A stretch of DNA of 25,011 nt from Bacteroidales bacterium (GCA_900766825.1 CAAFWU010000048.1:1-25011), one strand, 5' to 3'. Counted from the first letter of the stretch, positions 1 to 8,577 are shown. Notes: generated by a model not told the origin, from the letters alone. Translations and numbers: made by a program.

Positions 1-721
1 CAACCACCCCCACCGTAACCACCCCCAGCCTAACATTCTCAATCCCCCAAAGTGCCGAAAGACAGCTCTCCGACGTAGCCCCCGTTGTAAACACATCATC
101 CACCAAAATTATGCCACGCCCCTCCATAGCCTCCGCCTCCGGACCCAGATAAAAATCCCCCTGCACATTCTTCAGACGTTCTGCAGCCCCCAAATGAGTC
201 TGCGATGAGTGACTACCCGCCCTTAGCAACACCTTAGTACTCACCCTCAAACCCGTTATCTCCCCAAACCCTCGGGCCACCATCTCTGCCTGATTATACC
301 CACGCTCCCTACGTCGCTTGTTATTTATCGGCACCGGCACCAGAGTGTCGAACCCTTTGCAAAAGTCCGCCTCCAAAGCCCGCCGCCCCAGCTCGCGACC
401 CAAACCTATGGCCACACTCCGCTGACCATTGTATTTGAACGAATGCACCAGATCGCGCAGCATATCATCCTTGCGAAAATAAAACCCTGCAAAAGCCCGC
501 TCTATGGGCACAATACCTGCCAAACGCTCCATCATGCGGTTATCCGCCTCGTGCTCGAATGTTGTGGCTGGCAACAGACCTATGCAGTGCATGCAAACCC
601 CAGCCTCTACATCCAACAGCGGAGCCCCACATGCCGCACACGTGGTGGGCATAAGCAAGCGCTGCATATCCAACAAAAACTGTCGGAAGCCGCTGCCACA
701 AGAAAATATATTCATAGGCAT
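1..721 (-). CDS. comF: ComF family phosphoribosyltransferase-like protein (3' end beyond window)
   Basis: The reading frame is open from the window edge to an ATG at 721; a second in-frame ATG lies at 715. The 240 visible residues show the ComF layout. Four cysteines (28, 31, 43, 46) form an N-terminal zinc-ribbon-like knot. An RRRERGYNQAE segment sits at about 137-147. The phosphoribosyltransferase signature GIILVDDVFTTGAT lies at about 203-216. The family is usually about 230-250 residues, so only a few C-terminal residues should be missing. ComF proteins are linked to DNA uptake in naturally competent bacteria and are widespread in others, where the exact role is unclear. The start lies 19 nt beyond the stop of the upstream AAA/PDDEXK gene, so read-through is possible. 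The family call is secure; a competence role here is not shown. Confidence 0.9.
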   Translation of the reverse strand, partial: MPMNIFSCGSGFRQFLLDMQRLLMPTTCAACGAPLLDVEAGVCMHCIGLLPATTFEHEADNRMMERLAGIVPIERAFAGFYFRKDDMLRDLVHSFKYNGQRSVAIGLGRELGRRALEADFCKGFDTLVPVPINNKRRRERGYNQAEMVARGFGEITGLRVSTKVLLRAGSHSSQTHLGAAERLKNVQGDFYLGPEAEAMEGRGIILVDDVFTTGATSESCLSALWGIENVRLGVVTVGVV

Positions 722-740
722 GACTGCTAACTTTTAGTTC

Positions 741-2393
741 CTACGCCTTCAAAAACATCCCCTCGCACTCCTCCACCTTTTCAATCACACACCTATGCCT
801 CTTATTCTCAGAGTCATACGAGACCCCCACAAGCACAGCCCCCTTGCACAAATTATGGCGGAAAGCATGAGCATACCTCCTACTCTTTATCTGCTCCAGA
901 GCCACCTCGGGCTCCCCATCCCTCTTCAGTTCAATAATTATCACGGGCAGTGGTCGCAAAGCAGGCACGAGAACCACGTCAGCATAACCAGCTCCTGTGG
1001 CCACTTCTGACAAAATGATGTATTCATTGCGAGCATAGAAGTAGGCCATAAGGATTGCGCTCTGCATCGAGGACTCCTTATTATATGTCAGCGGGCTCGA
1101 AATGTCGGCATGAGACTCATCAAGTGCCACCGCAACAGCCTCAGCATCACCCGCTTTGGTCGCCTCAATCAGAGCTTTGCCTCTCTTTAGCATCTTTTGG
1201 GTAGCCTCGAACCCTTTGGTTTTAGACATTATGTCAATCCAAGCTTGTCGTATCTCTCCATTTGGAATAAAACAACTCGAATCTATGGGATTATAGCCTA
1301 AGTATCCAAGGTGAATTAGGTATGTAAAGGCCTCATCTTTAGATGTAAAACGCTCTACGTTGTTTTGGTACTGTCCTATACTTACACTAATCTTTCTTGT
1401 GCCGTTGAGCATGTCATTTATGTCATCCTGAATACCCTCTATATTTGAGTCGAGATAATATGTTATGCCATCTATAGCTCCCGTGGCTGTCCAATACCCT
1501 TCGTACTCACCACTTGTTATGGCTTGAACCACAGAGTTGGGGTTGAAAACGTGCATAAATGGGTCTCCATTATTATTCTCTTGAGAGGATATATGCTTTG
1601 GCTTTTTAAATAGATAGCCATCGTACATGAATTTGCACGTCTCAAAGTCTGCATCCATTTCTCTGCACAAACCCTCTACCTCTTGATATGTAAAGCCAAA
1701 GTATGGAGCAAACTGTTTGGGATTCAGCATTGTATACTCCACAAAATTGTTCAGTTTACTCTCTACTCTGTCTCGCAAAATGGGTAATATTCCTGTTATG
1801 TAGGCTAATGCTATAGCATTTTTTGTTGCATAGTCCTTGAATAAGGAGTTTAAGAAACTAATATACTCTTTCCTAAGTGTTGCTGTGGCACTATCATCTC
1901 GAACCAAAACATCATATTCGTCGATAATTATTACAAAAGTCTCTTTTAATTCTCTGTATATGGTAGTTATAGCTGTTGCTATAGTTGCAGAATCTGCAAT
2001 TTGAACTGTTGGAAAGTATTTGCGCAACTCGTCAACCACATCGGCCTGCATCTGTTTAATAGTCTGGCTCTTATCAATGGCATTACTGTAGCGACCATTT
2101 ATATCTATTTGAATCACATTAATGGAATTCAGATGCTTATCCCATCCCTCGTATTGGCTCAGCTTTAGCCCTTCAAATATCTCTCTACTGTTGCAATGCT
2201 TTGAGTAATACGCCGATATTAGAGCTGTTATCATTGTCTTGCCAAACCTACGTGCACGACTCATGCATATGAACTTCTGATTTGTGCGAAACAATTTATT
2301 TAACTCAATAATTATTGGCGACTTGTCCACATATATTATTGAATTGATGTCTTCTAAAAAAGAATCATTCCCTGGATTTACGAATGTGCCCAT
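741..2393 (-). CDS. AAA-ATPase-like / PD-(D/E)XK nuclease (PDDEXK_9) family protein
   Basis: I chose the ATG at 2393 (550 aa) because the family typically begins with MGT(F/Y)xNPGN followed by YVDK, as here. An ATG at 2489 would add 32 residues, but it lies inside an inverted repeat. A Walker A-like segment SRARRFGKT is at about 45-53 and a Walker B-like segment FVIIIDEYD at about 153-161. A C-terminal PD-(D/E)XK-like core is at about 470-510 (YADVV, then IIIELK with D472, E488, K490). These proteins are abundant, often multicopy, in Bacteroidales. Their function is not established; ATPase and nuclease activities are inferred from motifs. The ATPase half (about 1250-2480) is visibly richer in A+T than the nuclease half, which suggests separate history or horizontal origin. 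Confidence 0.88.
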   Translation of the reverse strand: MGTFVNPGNDSFLEDINSIIYVDKSPIIIELNKLFRTNQKFICMSRARRFGKTMITALISAYYSKHCNSREIFEGLKLSQYEGWDKHLNSINVIQIDINGRYSNAIDKSQTIKQMQADVVDELRKYFPTVQIADSATIATAITTIYRELKETFVIIIDEYDVLVRDDSATATLRKEYISFLNSLFKDYATKNAIALAYITGILPILRDRVESKLNNFVEYTMLNPKQFAPYFGFTYQEVEGLCREMDADFETCKFMYDGYLFKKPKHISSQENNNGDPFMHVFNPNSVVQAITSGEYEGYWTATGAIDGITYYLDSNIEGIQDDINDMLNGTRKISVSIGQYQNNVERFTSKDEAFTYLIHLGYLGYNPIDSSCFIPNGEIRQAWIDIMSKTKGFEATQKMLKRGKALIEATKAGDAEAVAVALDESHADISSPLTYNKESSMQSAILMAYFYARNEYIILSEVATGAGYADVVLVPALRPLPVIIIELKRDGEPEVALEQIKSRRYAHAFRHNLCKGAVLVGVSYDSENKRHRCVIEKVEECEGMFLKA

Positions 2394-2481
2394 AGTTGAA
2401 ATATTTTTTTCTATTAAACCCTTTCTTATTCCTAAATATAATAAACTTAGCCCAATAACAACCCGATTATTACACTTAAAA

Positions 2482-2530
2482 TAGCCCACATTGTCACCCC
2501 TCTGTTAACGAGGAATAGCAATGTGGGCTA
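2482..2530 (-). terminator. Nested inverted repeat, probable terminator of the propeller-SpoIIE gene
   Basis: A perfect 12-bp inverted repeat, TAGCCCACATTG and its complement, occupies 2482-2493 and 2519-2530. The 25-nt loop contains a small inner stem (CCTC/GAGG). On the minus strand it follows the stop at 2559 by about 28 nt and is trailed by a short T run (TATTTT). It therefore fits a transcription terminator between the receptor gene and the AAA/PDDEXK gene. The long loop is atypical, so a binding site or element end is an alternative. Confidence 0.5.
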
Positions 2531-2558
2531 AAAATATGCAGTCTGCAAAATCTGCAGC

Positions 2559-5500
2559 CTATCTCTTAACAGGTGCCTTATAGCGGAACGCCATAACAAT
2601 CACATCGTCAACGGCCTCAATGTTGTGCCGCCAGCTATCCAAAATCTGACCCATCTTACTCTGCTGGTCCTCCATGGGCTCATCGTACATGTCCTCAATC
2701 ATCTTCACAAATCGTTTGGTCGAGAACTTTATAGCATCTTCGTCGTTAAGCACGCGCGTCTTGCCTCCGTCCATTGCTGGGTCGGCTCCAAGCTGGTCGG
2801 TGAATCCGTCCGAACTCAAGTAGATGCAGTCCCCATCTTGCAGCTGGGTCACCGTCTCGTTGAACTCATTGTCGTTCCATACATCGCCAATGGCACGGCG
2901 GGTGCCCTTTATGGTTGTGGCCTGACCCTTGCGCACCACATATATGGGGCGTTTGGCCGCTGCCGACACCATGACGCCTGTCTCCAAATCCACATCTATG
3001 ATGGCGCAGTCCATGCCATCGCGTGTCTCCACCGATTGGTTTTTGTTCAGGGTCTGCTTCACCTCTTTATCCAACTGTTCCAGCAGCGGTTTGGGCCTGC
3101 GGTTGCTCTCTTCGCGCGTAGCCTCGTTCAATATGGTGGTGCCAATGAGGGTCATGAAGGCGCCGGGCACACCATGACCCGTGCAGTCGCTACAGCATAT
3201 TAGGGCATGAGAGCCATAGGTGTTGAACCAATAGAAGTCGCCGCTCACAATATCCCTAGGACGGAAGAAGAGCATAGAGTCCGCAAAAGGCAAGTCCGTG
3301 AGGCTACTGCGTGAGGGCAGCACCGCCGTCTGGATTCGGTTGGCATAGGTTATGCTGCCCGTTATGTCCTTATTCTTGCGCTCTATCTCATTCTTCTGCT
3401 CACTTATCTCGCGGGTCTGACGAGCCACCTCAGCCTCCAACTCCTCCTGACGTTCACGCAATCTTCGCTCGCGCCATTTCGAGAACGCACGCATCAGCAC
3501 CAGCAGCAACACAATGGACAATATGGGGAACCAAACAGAGTTCCAGAATGGTTTGTCCATGTGAATTGGTATCTTAAGCGACCTTTGGCTCACAATGCCC
3601 GTGCTGTTGAACGCGCGTATGTTCAGCACATAGTCGCCCTCGGGTAAGTAGTCGAACTCCTTGTGTGTCTGACCGCCCAGAGGCATCCAGCGTGGGTCGG
3701 TACCGTCGTCGTCGGCATGCTGCAGCCAATACTCGTACCGCACATTGCCCTGATCCTTAAGGCATATGCCCACAAAGTCGAACTCCAGTTTGTCGGGATC
3801 CGATGCGTAGGGATAGGGCAGGTCGATGGGGGAAAAGATGTCGGCCTTCTTGCCCGATATGGTCACGCCAGTCAGGTTCAGTATTGGGGCCGCACTGTTG
3901 CGCTTGTCGTAGGCACCAATGTAGTGCACCACACCGCCCGAATTGGTGAACCATAGGTCGCCATTGTCGCTGGCACTTACACCACTGAACTCAATGTTCA
4001 TGCCATTGCCCACATTGTAGGCCCTTATGTTGCCATTGTTCAAGTCTATGCAGCTTAAACCTGGCTGATGGCATACCCAGATGTGACCATTGGCATCCAC
4101 GTCGATGCCGTAGCAGTAGTTTTTCTCCAGTCCGTCCACTGCGGTTATAGACACCACCGAGTCGTTGCTTGTGCACAGCACGCCATTGTTCACCGTGGCC
4201 AACCAGAAGCGTCCGCGGTCGTCAACGGTCATGTCCGCAACGTCTACGGGTATGTCTGCCAAGCGGTGGATGTCAAAGTGACCTCCGCTAACCAACATGG
4301 CTATGCCGCCATCCTTGGGACCAAGCCAAAGCTGACCATCGGGGTCTATGTGAACGAAGTTAATGTTGTTGTGTGGCAAGCCGTCCAGTGTGGTGTAGTA
4401 CCGGGTCTCTTGCTTTGCCCTAAGGTTATACACCATCAGACCGCCCTGTGTGGCTGCGTAGAGACATGAGTCGTCTATCTCTATGCCATTTATCATCTCC
4501 TGATTTGTCTGGGTGTTGCCGCAATCTAGATGTTTGTAGCGTGTCTCGCCCTTCCTACGGGTGTAGATGCCTGCCCCGCGTGTGCCCAAATATTGTGTCT
4601 GGGTCAAACTGTCGAAGGCAATGCACGTTATGTCCACCTTCTCGGGCAATCCCTGACTTTTGTCGTAATACTCAAAGTTGGACATGCAGCGAGTGTCCAT
4701 ATTTATAAGGCTTCCGTTCAAGCCCATCCACAGCCTACCCTCGTGCTCCACCGACGACACTACGCGTGTGCGAACCATGCCAACGTCCGAGAGGTTATAC
4801 TGCGCAAAGTAGTTGTTGATCCAAGCCACAACGCCGTTGCCGTAGGTGGCAAACCAAAATATGCCCTCGCGGTCCACCGTAACGTCGGCCACGTAGTTGT
4901 TGTCCAAACCGTTGGTCTCGTCCAGTGTCAGTGCCTCAACAAAGTCCCCATTGGCCAGACGATACTCCCATTTTTTCACACCATTGCCCCATGTGCCCAA
5001 AAAGAGGTCACCCTCTTCGTCCTCGTATATCGAGCGGATGTTGTAGTCCAATATGCCATCGGGCGAACAGGTCTCTTCGCACAAGTTCACACGGCGAGCT
5101 CCGTTGGTTGGCGAATAGCGGAAGACGCTGCCATCGTCCTGACCCACCCAAAACTCATTGCCATGGCGCACTGGGGTTATGCAGTTCACGCTGGCGCCCA
5201 ATGTCTCCTCTATCTCGGTGGGCTCATGCAACTTTCCGTCCACATCCACCTTCACCAGCAGCAGACCGTCCGATGTGCCCACCAGCAGAGCCATGCTGTT
5301 CACTGCTGCTATGGCATTGTACAAGCGACCGCCAAATTTCTCCTCGTCGAAGTAGGTGGTCATGTGGCACTCGGGGTCTATCTTCACAATGCCCATGTTC
5401 TGCTCCACGGCCCATATGTTGCCGCGGTCGTCAAGACACATATCTTTGATTGGGGCGCTCATCTCCTCGCAGAAAGGCATCTTTACAAACTTGCGCCCAT

Positions 5501-5822
5501 CGTTGTATGTGAACTGACCATTGCCGTGACCGCACCAGAGCTGGCCATCGGTGTCTATGATCATCTGCGACACGTAGTTGTCGGCCAAAGAGTCGCGCAC
5601 CGAGAAGTTGCTGAAGCGCATGCCATCGTAGCGCGACAAGCCTTCGCCCATGCCCACCCAAATGAATCCATTGTTGTCCTGCACCACGCTGTAGACGTAG
5701 TTTTGGGGCAGACCCGCAGCATTGGTGAACTTAGATAGGTTAAAGTTCTGTGCAACAGCTGTTAGGGTGCCTAACAATGCCCATGCTGCACAGAGCAGTA
5801 CTGCAATGGTTCTTTTGTTCAT
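2559..5822 (-). CDS. Two-component-regulator-type propeller / Y_Y_Y receptor fused to SpoIIE (PP2C-type) phosphatase
   Basis: The ATG at 5822 (1087 aa) is chosen because it begins a signal peptide ending TAVAQ at about residue 25; an ATG at 5873 would put 17 residues ahead of it. In order: propeller repeats typical of Reg_prop (about 33-633, recurrent DNNGFIWVG/DxxGxLWxG motifs), a Y_Y_Y-like Ig domain (about 676-751), one membrane helix (about 761-780), a charged coiled coil (about 783-818), and a SpoIIE phosphatase (about 843-1081). The metal-binding acidic motifs look intact: DIVSGDF (D857, D862), SDCTGHG (D879), SSDGFTD (D1005) and a terminal DD (1072-1073). The expected topology is a periplasmic sensor with a cytoplasmic serine/threonine phosphatase. 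Known SpoIIE-type targets are anti-sigma-antagonist proteins; none is encoded nearby. It ends a run of secretion-related genes, which suggests a related signal. Confidence 0.92.
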   Translation of the reverse strand: MNKRTIAVLLCAAWALLGTLTAVAQNFNLSKFTNAAGLPQNYVYSVVQDNNGFIWVGMGEGLSRYDGMRFSNFSVRDSLADNYVSQMIIDTDGQLWCGHGNGQFTYNDGRKFVKMPFCEEMSAPIKDMCLDDRGNIWAVEQNMGIVKIDPECHMTTYFDEEKFGGRLYNAIAAVNSMALLVGTSDGLLLVKVDVDGKLHEPTEIEETLGASVNCITPVRHGNEFWVGQDDGSVFRYSPTNGARRVNLCEETCSPDGILDYNIRSIYEDEEGDLFLGTWGNGVKKWEYRLANGDFVEALTLDETNGLDNNYVADVTVDREGIFWFATYGNGVVAWINNYFAQYNLSDVGMVRTRVVSSVEHEGRLWMGLNGSLINMDTRCMSNFEYYDKSQGLPEKVDITCIAFDSLTQTQYLGTRGAGIYTRRKGETRYKHLDCGNTQTNQEMINGIEIDDSCLYAATQGGLMVYNLRAKQETRYYTTLDGLPHNNINFVHIDPDGQLWLGPKDGGIAMLVSGGHFDIHRLADIPVDVADMTVDDRGRFWLATVNNGVLCTSNDSVVSITAVDGLEKNYCYGIDVDANGHIWVCHQPGLSCIDLNNGNIRAYNVGNGMNIEFSGVSASDNGDLWFTNSGGVVHYIGAYDKRNSAAPILNLTGVTISGKKADIFSPIDLPYPYASDPDKLEFDFVGICLKDQGNVRYEYWLQHADDDGTDPRWMPLGGQTHKEFDYLPEGDYVLNIRAFNSTGIVSQRSLKIPIHMDKPFWNSVWFPILSIVLLLVLMRAFSKWRERRLRERQEELEAEVARQTREISEQKNEIERKNKDITGSITYANRIQTAVLPSRSSLTDLPFADSMLFFRPRDIVSGDFYWFNTYGSHALICCSDCTGHGVPGAFMTLIGTTILNEATREESNRRPKPLLEQLDKEVKQTLNKNQSVETRDGMDCAIIDVDLETGVMVSAAAKRPIYVVRKGQATTIKGTRRAIGDVWNDNEFNETVTQLQDGDCIYLSSDGFTDQLGADPAMDGGKTRVLNDEDAIKFSTKRFVKMIEDMYDEPMEDQQSKMGQILDSWRHNIEAVDDVIVMAFRYKAPVKR

Positions 5823-5867
5823 ACTATTGGGGTGGGGTGATAGAGTAATATTCGGTTCTGTGAATTT

Positions 5868-5934
5868 CCCCATTCCTTTTTATTTGGTGGGGTGGGGGAG
5901 GTTCTTCGGGCTCCCCATTCTATTTTGTTGGGGG
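5868..5934. repeat. Two imperfect C-rich/G-rich repeat units in the leader of the receptor gene
   Basis: Two similar units, each starting CCCCATTC, then T-rich, ending in a G run, lie at 5868-5892 and 5913-5934 on the plus strand. Each can fold on itself (CCCC against GGGG). Between and overlapping them is another hairpin, GGGGAG at 5895-5900 with CTCCCC at 5911-5916. A further GGGGTGGGG lies at 5829-5837 next to the start codon. All of this falls in the presumed untranslated leader of the propeller-SpoIIE gene. Function is unknown. Confidence 0.5.
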
Positions 5935-5943
5935 AACTCAAAT

Positions 5944-6003
5944 AAAAACGCTTAAGCACCCAATCCCAAGTTCAGGCACTCTCTCTGTTGTCTGAACTTG
6001 GGG
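5944..6003 (-). terminator. Rho-independent-type terminator after the 325-aa exported protein gene
   Basis: A perfect 11-bp stem, CCCAAGTTCAG at 5965-5975 with its complement at 5992-6002, has a 16-nt loop. It begins about 14 nt past the stop at 6017. On the minus strand it is followed by a GCTTAAGC palindrome (5950-5957) and then TTTTTATTT. This would separate the receptor gene from the genes upstream, at least partly. Confidence 0.6.
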
Positions 6004-6016
6004 CTGGGGGCAAAGG

Positions 6017-6994
6017 CTAATTCTTTTTGGGCTTGATGCCTATGCTATACTTGTATTTGGGTATGCCACCAATGGGCACACTGTAGAAGGGCATCAACTC
6101 GCCATATTGGTTCTCGAGGAATATGACCACGTTGTTGTTTTTCAGTGGTTTATTCTTGTATTTAACCATCTGAATGTCCCACGATGTGTTCTTCTCCTCG
6201 GCCACAACCTTGTGGGTGCTGGTGGCCCACTCATCGTTGTTGCTCACCTTCATCATCTCGCCGTTTTTGGCCACCGATATTATGCGGAGCATGCCGTCGT
6301 TGTCCCAGTCGAAGTTGCTCTGTTTAAGCGATATGGTCTTGTCGTCGATATACGGGTAGATGTGCGATATCTCGGTTCCGCTATCGTGGAGGCGGAACTT
6401 GTATTTGAAGTAGTAGGCACTGGCTCCGTCCACCTTAACGTTCTCGTCTTTCTTTTTGGATAGATACATGCGATACATGTTGCCATCGTCGCCTGCCATA
6501 CCCTCCACCACAACTTTGAATGTGCGACCGCCATACTCAGGCAGGTTCTCGCCCTCCGATGGGTTGAAGGGACCAAAGGTGTACCACTTGTCATCGTATG
6601 TGGCTTCGGAACCAAAGGTCTTGGTGGCCAACATGGTGCCACTCTTGTATTTGCCGTTCACATTGCTGTGCTGAGCATCCTTGTTTGAGCAACTGCCCAC
6701 GCCTCCGTAGATGCTAAATCGGGTCTTGGTGTTCCAAGCTTCGCGTATCTCATCGTGTTTGCCACCACAGTCGGGGTCGAAAATGCGTATGTAGATGGGG
6801 GACGTGTAGTCCGCTGGCACCGAGAAGAATATTATCTGAACAAAGTTGTCGTCGCCCCATTCGGTCATACTGTTTTTGCCAAATGTTACCAAATAGGGTA
6901 TGTTCTCATCGTCGCCTGGCACAGGCTGCGCAAAGGTCGTGGTTGCAAGTATAGTCAGAACGGATGTTAATAAGATTTTTGCCAAATGTTTCAT
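6017..6994 (-). CDS. Exported protein of unknown function in a PorP/SprF gene neighbourhood
   Basis: I do not recognise this family. The ATG at 6994 (325 aa) directly begins a good signal peptide (KHLAKILLTSVLTILATTTF, cleavage likely after FAQ); an ATG at 7015 would prepend seven polar residues. The mature part has no membrane segment, is rich in aromatic residues and glycine, and alternates hydrophobic and polar residues as beta-strand proteins do. A pair of cysteines lies in an early DPDCGGKH stretch and another at GSCSNKD. It lies 84 nt beyond the PD40-PKD gene's stop and is followed by a terminator-like hairpin, so it probably closes the transcript that starts with the type B cargo gene. 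No C-terminal T9SS sorting domain is visible, so it is probably periplasmic or outer-membrane associated. Confidence 0.8.
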   Translation of the reverse strand: MKHLAKILLTSVLTILATTTFAQPVPGDDENIPYLVTFGKNSMTEWGDDNFVQIIFFSVPADYTSPIYIRIFDPDCGGKHDEIREAWNTKTRFSIYGGVGSCSNKDAQHSNVNGKYKSGTMLATKTFGSEATYDDKWYTFGPFNPSEGENLPEYGGRTFKVVVEGMAGDDGNMYRMYLSKKKDENVKVDGASAYYFKYKFRLHDSGTEISHIYPYIDDKTISLKQSNFDWDNDGMLRIISVAKNGEMMKVSNNDEWATSTHKVVAEEKNTSWDIQMVKYKNKPLKNNNVVIFLENQYGELMPFYSVPIGGIPKYKYSIGIKPKKN

Positions 6995-7078
6995 TGGGTA
7001 TGTGTCTTCAAACAATTTAAGATTAGTTGCTTAACCCTTTACGGATGTTTGCGCTTGTCGGTTTCGTTATCGCACGTG

Positions 7079-8506
7079 CTATTTGACAACCACATTCAAC
7101 CAGGTGCAACGCTTGTCATAAGATCGTCTTGCATCAATCGTGCCACACTCAACACGATAGGTGCCTGGTTTTTCAAATGTGTAGGTCGCTTGTTTGCCTT
7201 TCGACCTCACCCCGTTGATGTTCCAGTAGAGGGCACGTGGGTAAAAATCTTTTAACGCAGAGGTGATGGCTGTGAAGGTCACTGGCTTTCCCGCCCTTAT
7301 GTTTTCGGGCACCACAATCTCCACCTGGTTGGGTTTCTCTATGTCCAGTTCGTATTGGGCCAACGAGAACATCTCTTCGCCCGATGTCTTGTCCAGCACG
7401 CTCAGTTCCACAGTGTAGGTGCCATGCTTAGCATAGCAGTGATCCACCTCTATGCCTTTGGCCCATGTGCCATCGCCAAACGACCATTTGCACTCAAAAC
7501 TGGTGGTGTCGTAGTTCTCGGCCGAGGCCTCGTAGAGGGTGTAGCAGAGCTCAACCTCCTGCTGCTCCTCTTGGTTCTCGAAGGTGGGAAACGTCCGCCA
7601 GAAGTAGTATATCTGGTCATCGCCATCGCGGTTCGATGTCACAAAACCCCATCGCTCGTCCTCGCTGTAGAAGAGACCGTAGTCGTCGCGCACGCTGTTC
7701 ACCACATCGTCGAATTTCTCGGGCTCGGCAAAACCTTTGTCAGTCTTGTAGGTGAAGTATATGTCCAGCGACTGGCTGTCGTTGCGTCCGTTCGACGAGA
7801 AAAATATCTTGCCCGAGGGGTGGATGTAGGGTGCCGTCTCAACCCCTGGCGTATTAACCACGGGACCCATGTTCACTGGTTCTGACCATCCGCCGCCCTT
7901 GCGCTCGCAGTAATAGAGGTCTGTGCGACCCTCGCCGCCCATCATATCCGACGCAAAAACCATAAACGTTCCGTCGGCCGATACTGTTGCCATGCCATTG
8001 TTGGCGTCCTCGGGCAGGTTGCTCATTAGCGTTCCCTCAGAGTGAGCACCCATGTCATAGTAGGCAAAAATGCCCATGGGGGCTCCCCTTAGCACGCTGG
8101 TTTTCATGTTGTTTCGCGTCACGTAGGCTGTGCCGTTTTGGTCAAAACTTACGGCAAACATATTGTAGGGTTTGTTGCCCGAACCCATGGCTGGTTTGGG
8201 GCGTCCGTAGGGCTGACCATTGCGTATCTCGGTGCTGAAAATCTGAAATAGGTGGGCATCCTTTTGGTTGAAATACGTCTTGCCCAAATCCCACTTTTTG
8301 TCCGAGGCAAAGTAGAGGACCGAGTCGTAGACCGTAGGGTAGATGGCCTGAGCGGGTTTGCCCAGATCCAGCATCTCAATCTCTATCTCCTGTGCACGGA
8401 CGCCAAGCAGGCTCACCATTGCCAAACAGAGAGTGAGCAAACGTGGTGCGTGACTCATCGCTGATTGCAGAATTTGTTGATAGACTTGTGTATGTTGTTT
8501 TGTCAT
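7079..8506 (-). CDS. Exported PD40 (WD40-like) repeat and PKD domain protein
   Basis: The start at 8506 is supported by an AAGGAG Shine-Dalgarno match nine bases upstream, which is unusual in this phylum; an alternative ATG lies at 8458. A signal peptide precedes GVRAQ (about residue 39). Residues about 50-315 hold PD40-type beta-propeller blades (for example ATVSADGTFMVFASD, APYIHPSGKIFFSSN, SEDERWGFVTSNRDG). Residues about 335-475 hold PKD-like folds (SFGDGTW with HGTYTVELSV, then KPGTYRVECG). In Bacteroidota, PD40 blades are common in outer-membrane-associated proteins near PorP/SprF, often fused to an OmpA peptidoglycan-binding domain. That domain is absent here. It is probably a periplasmic accessory of the neighbouring secretion genes; the specific role is unknown. 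Confidence 0.87.
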   Translation of the reverse strand: MTKQHTQVYQQILQSAMSHAPRLLTLCLAMVSLLGVRAQEIEIEMLDLGKPAQAIYPTVYDSVLYFASDKKWDLGKTYFNQKDAHLFQIFSTEIRNGQPYGRPKPAMGSGNKPYNMFAVSFDQNGTAYVTRNNMKTSVLRGAPMGIFAYYDMGAHSEGTLMSNLPEDANNGMATVSADGTFMVFASDMMGGEGRTDLYYCERKGGGWSEPVNMGPVVNTPGVETAPYIHPSGKIFFSSNGRNDSQSLDIYFTYKTDKGFAEPEKFDDVVNSVRDDYGLFYSEDERWGFVTSNRDGDDQIYYFWRTFPTFENQEEQQEVELCYTLYEASAENYDTTSFECKWSFGDGTWAKGIEVDHCYAKHGTYTVELSVLDKTSGEEMFSLAQYELDIEKPNQVEIVVPENIRAGKPVTFTAITSALKDFYPRALYWNINGVRSKGKQATYTFEKPGTYRVECGTIDARRSYDKRCTWLNVVVK

Positions 8507-8512
8507 GTGCGT

Positions 8513-8525
8513 CGTCTCCTTTTGT
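8513..8525 (-). promoter_or_regulatory. Shine-Dalgarno-like ribosome binding site of the PD40-PKD gene
   Basis: On the minus strand AAAAGGAG lies nine bases ahead of the ATG at 8506. It is the only clear Shine-Dalgarno match I saw before a gene in this window, and it supports the longer start. Confidence 0.5.
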
Positions 8526-8577
8526 CAGATGCCTAATTTCACATTGCGCCTATGGCTTTCCGTAGACCCCGTTCTCG

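Noticed and set aside
2394..2489. N-terminal extension of the AAA/PDDEXK protein from an ATG at 2489
   Set aside because: The extension is A+T-rich, not family-like, and its start lies inside an inverted repeat; the conserved MGTFVNPGN start at 2393 fits better.
4530..5738. Long plus-strand open frame (about 400 codons) opposite the propeller-SpoIIE gene
   Set aside because: It mirrors a well-supported minus-strand gene with clear domains. Its translation is low-complexity (rich in V, H, A, Q) with no recognisable motif.
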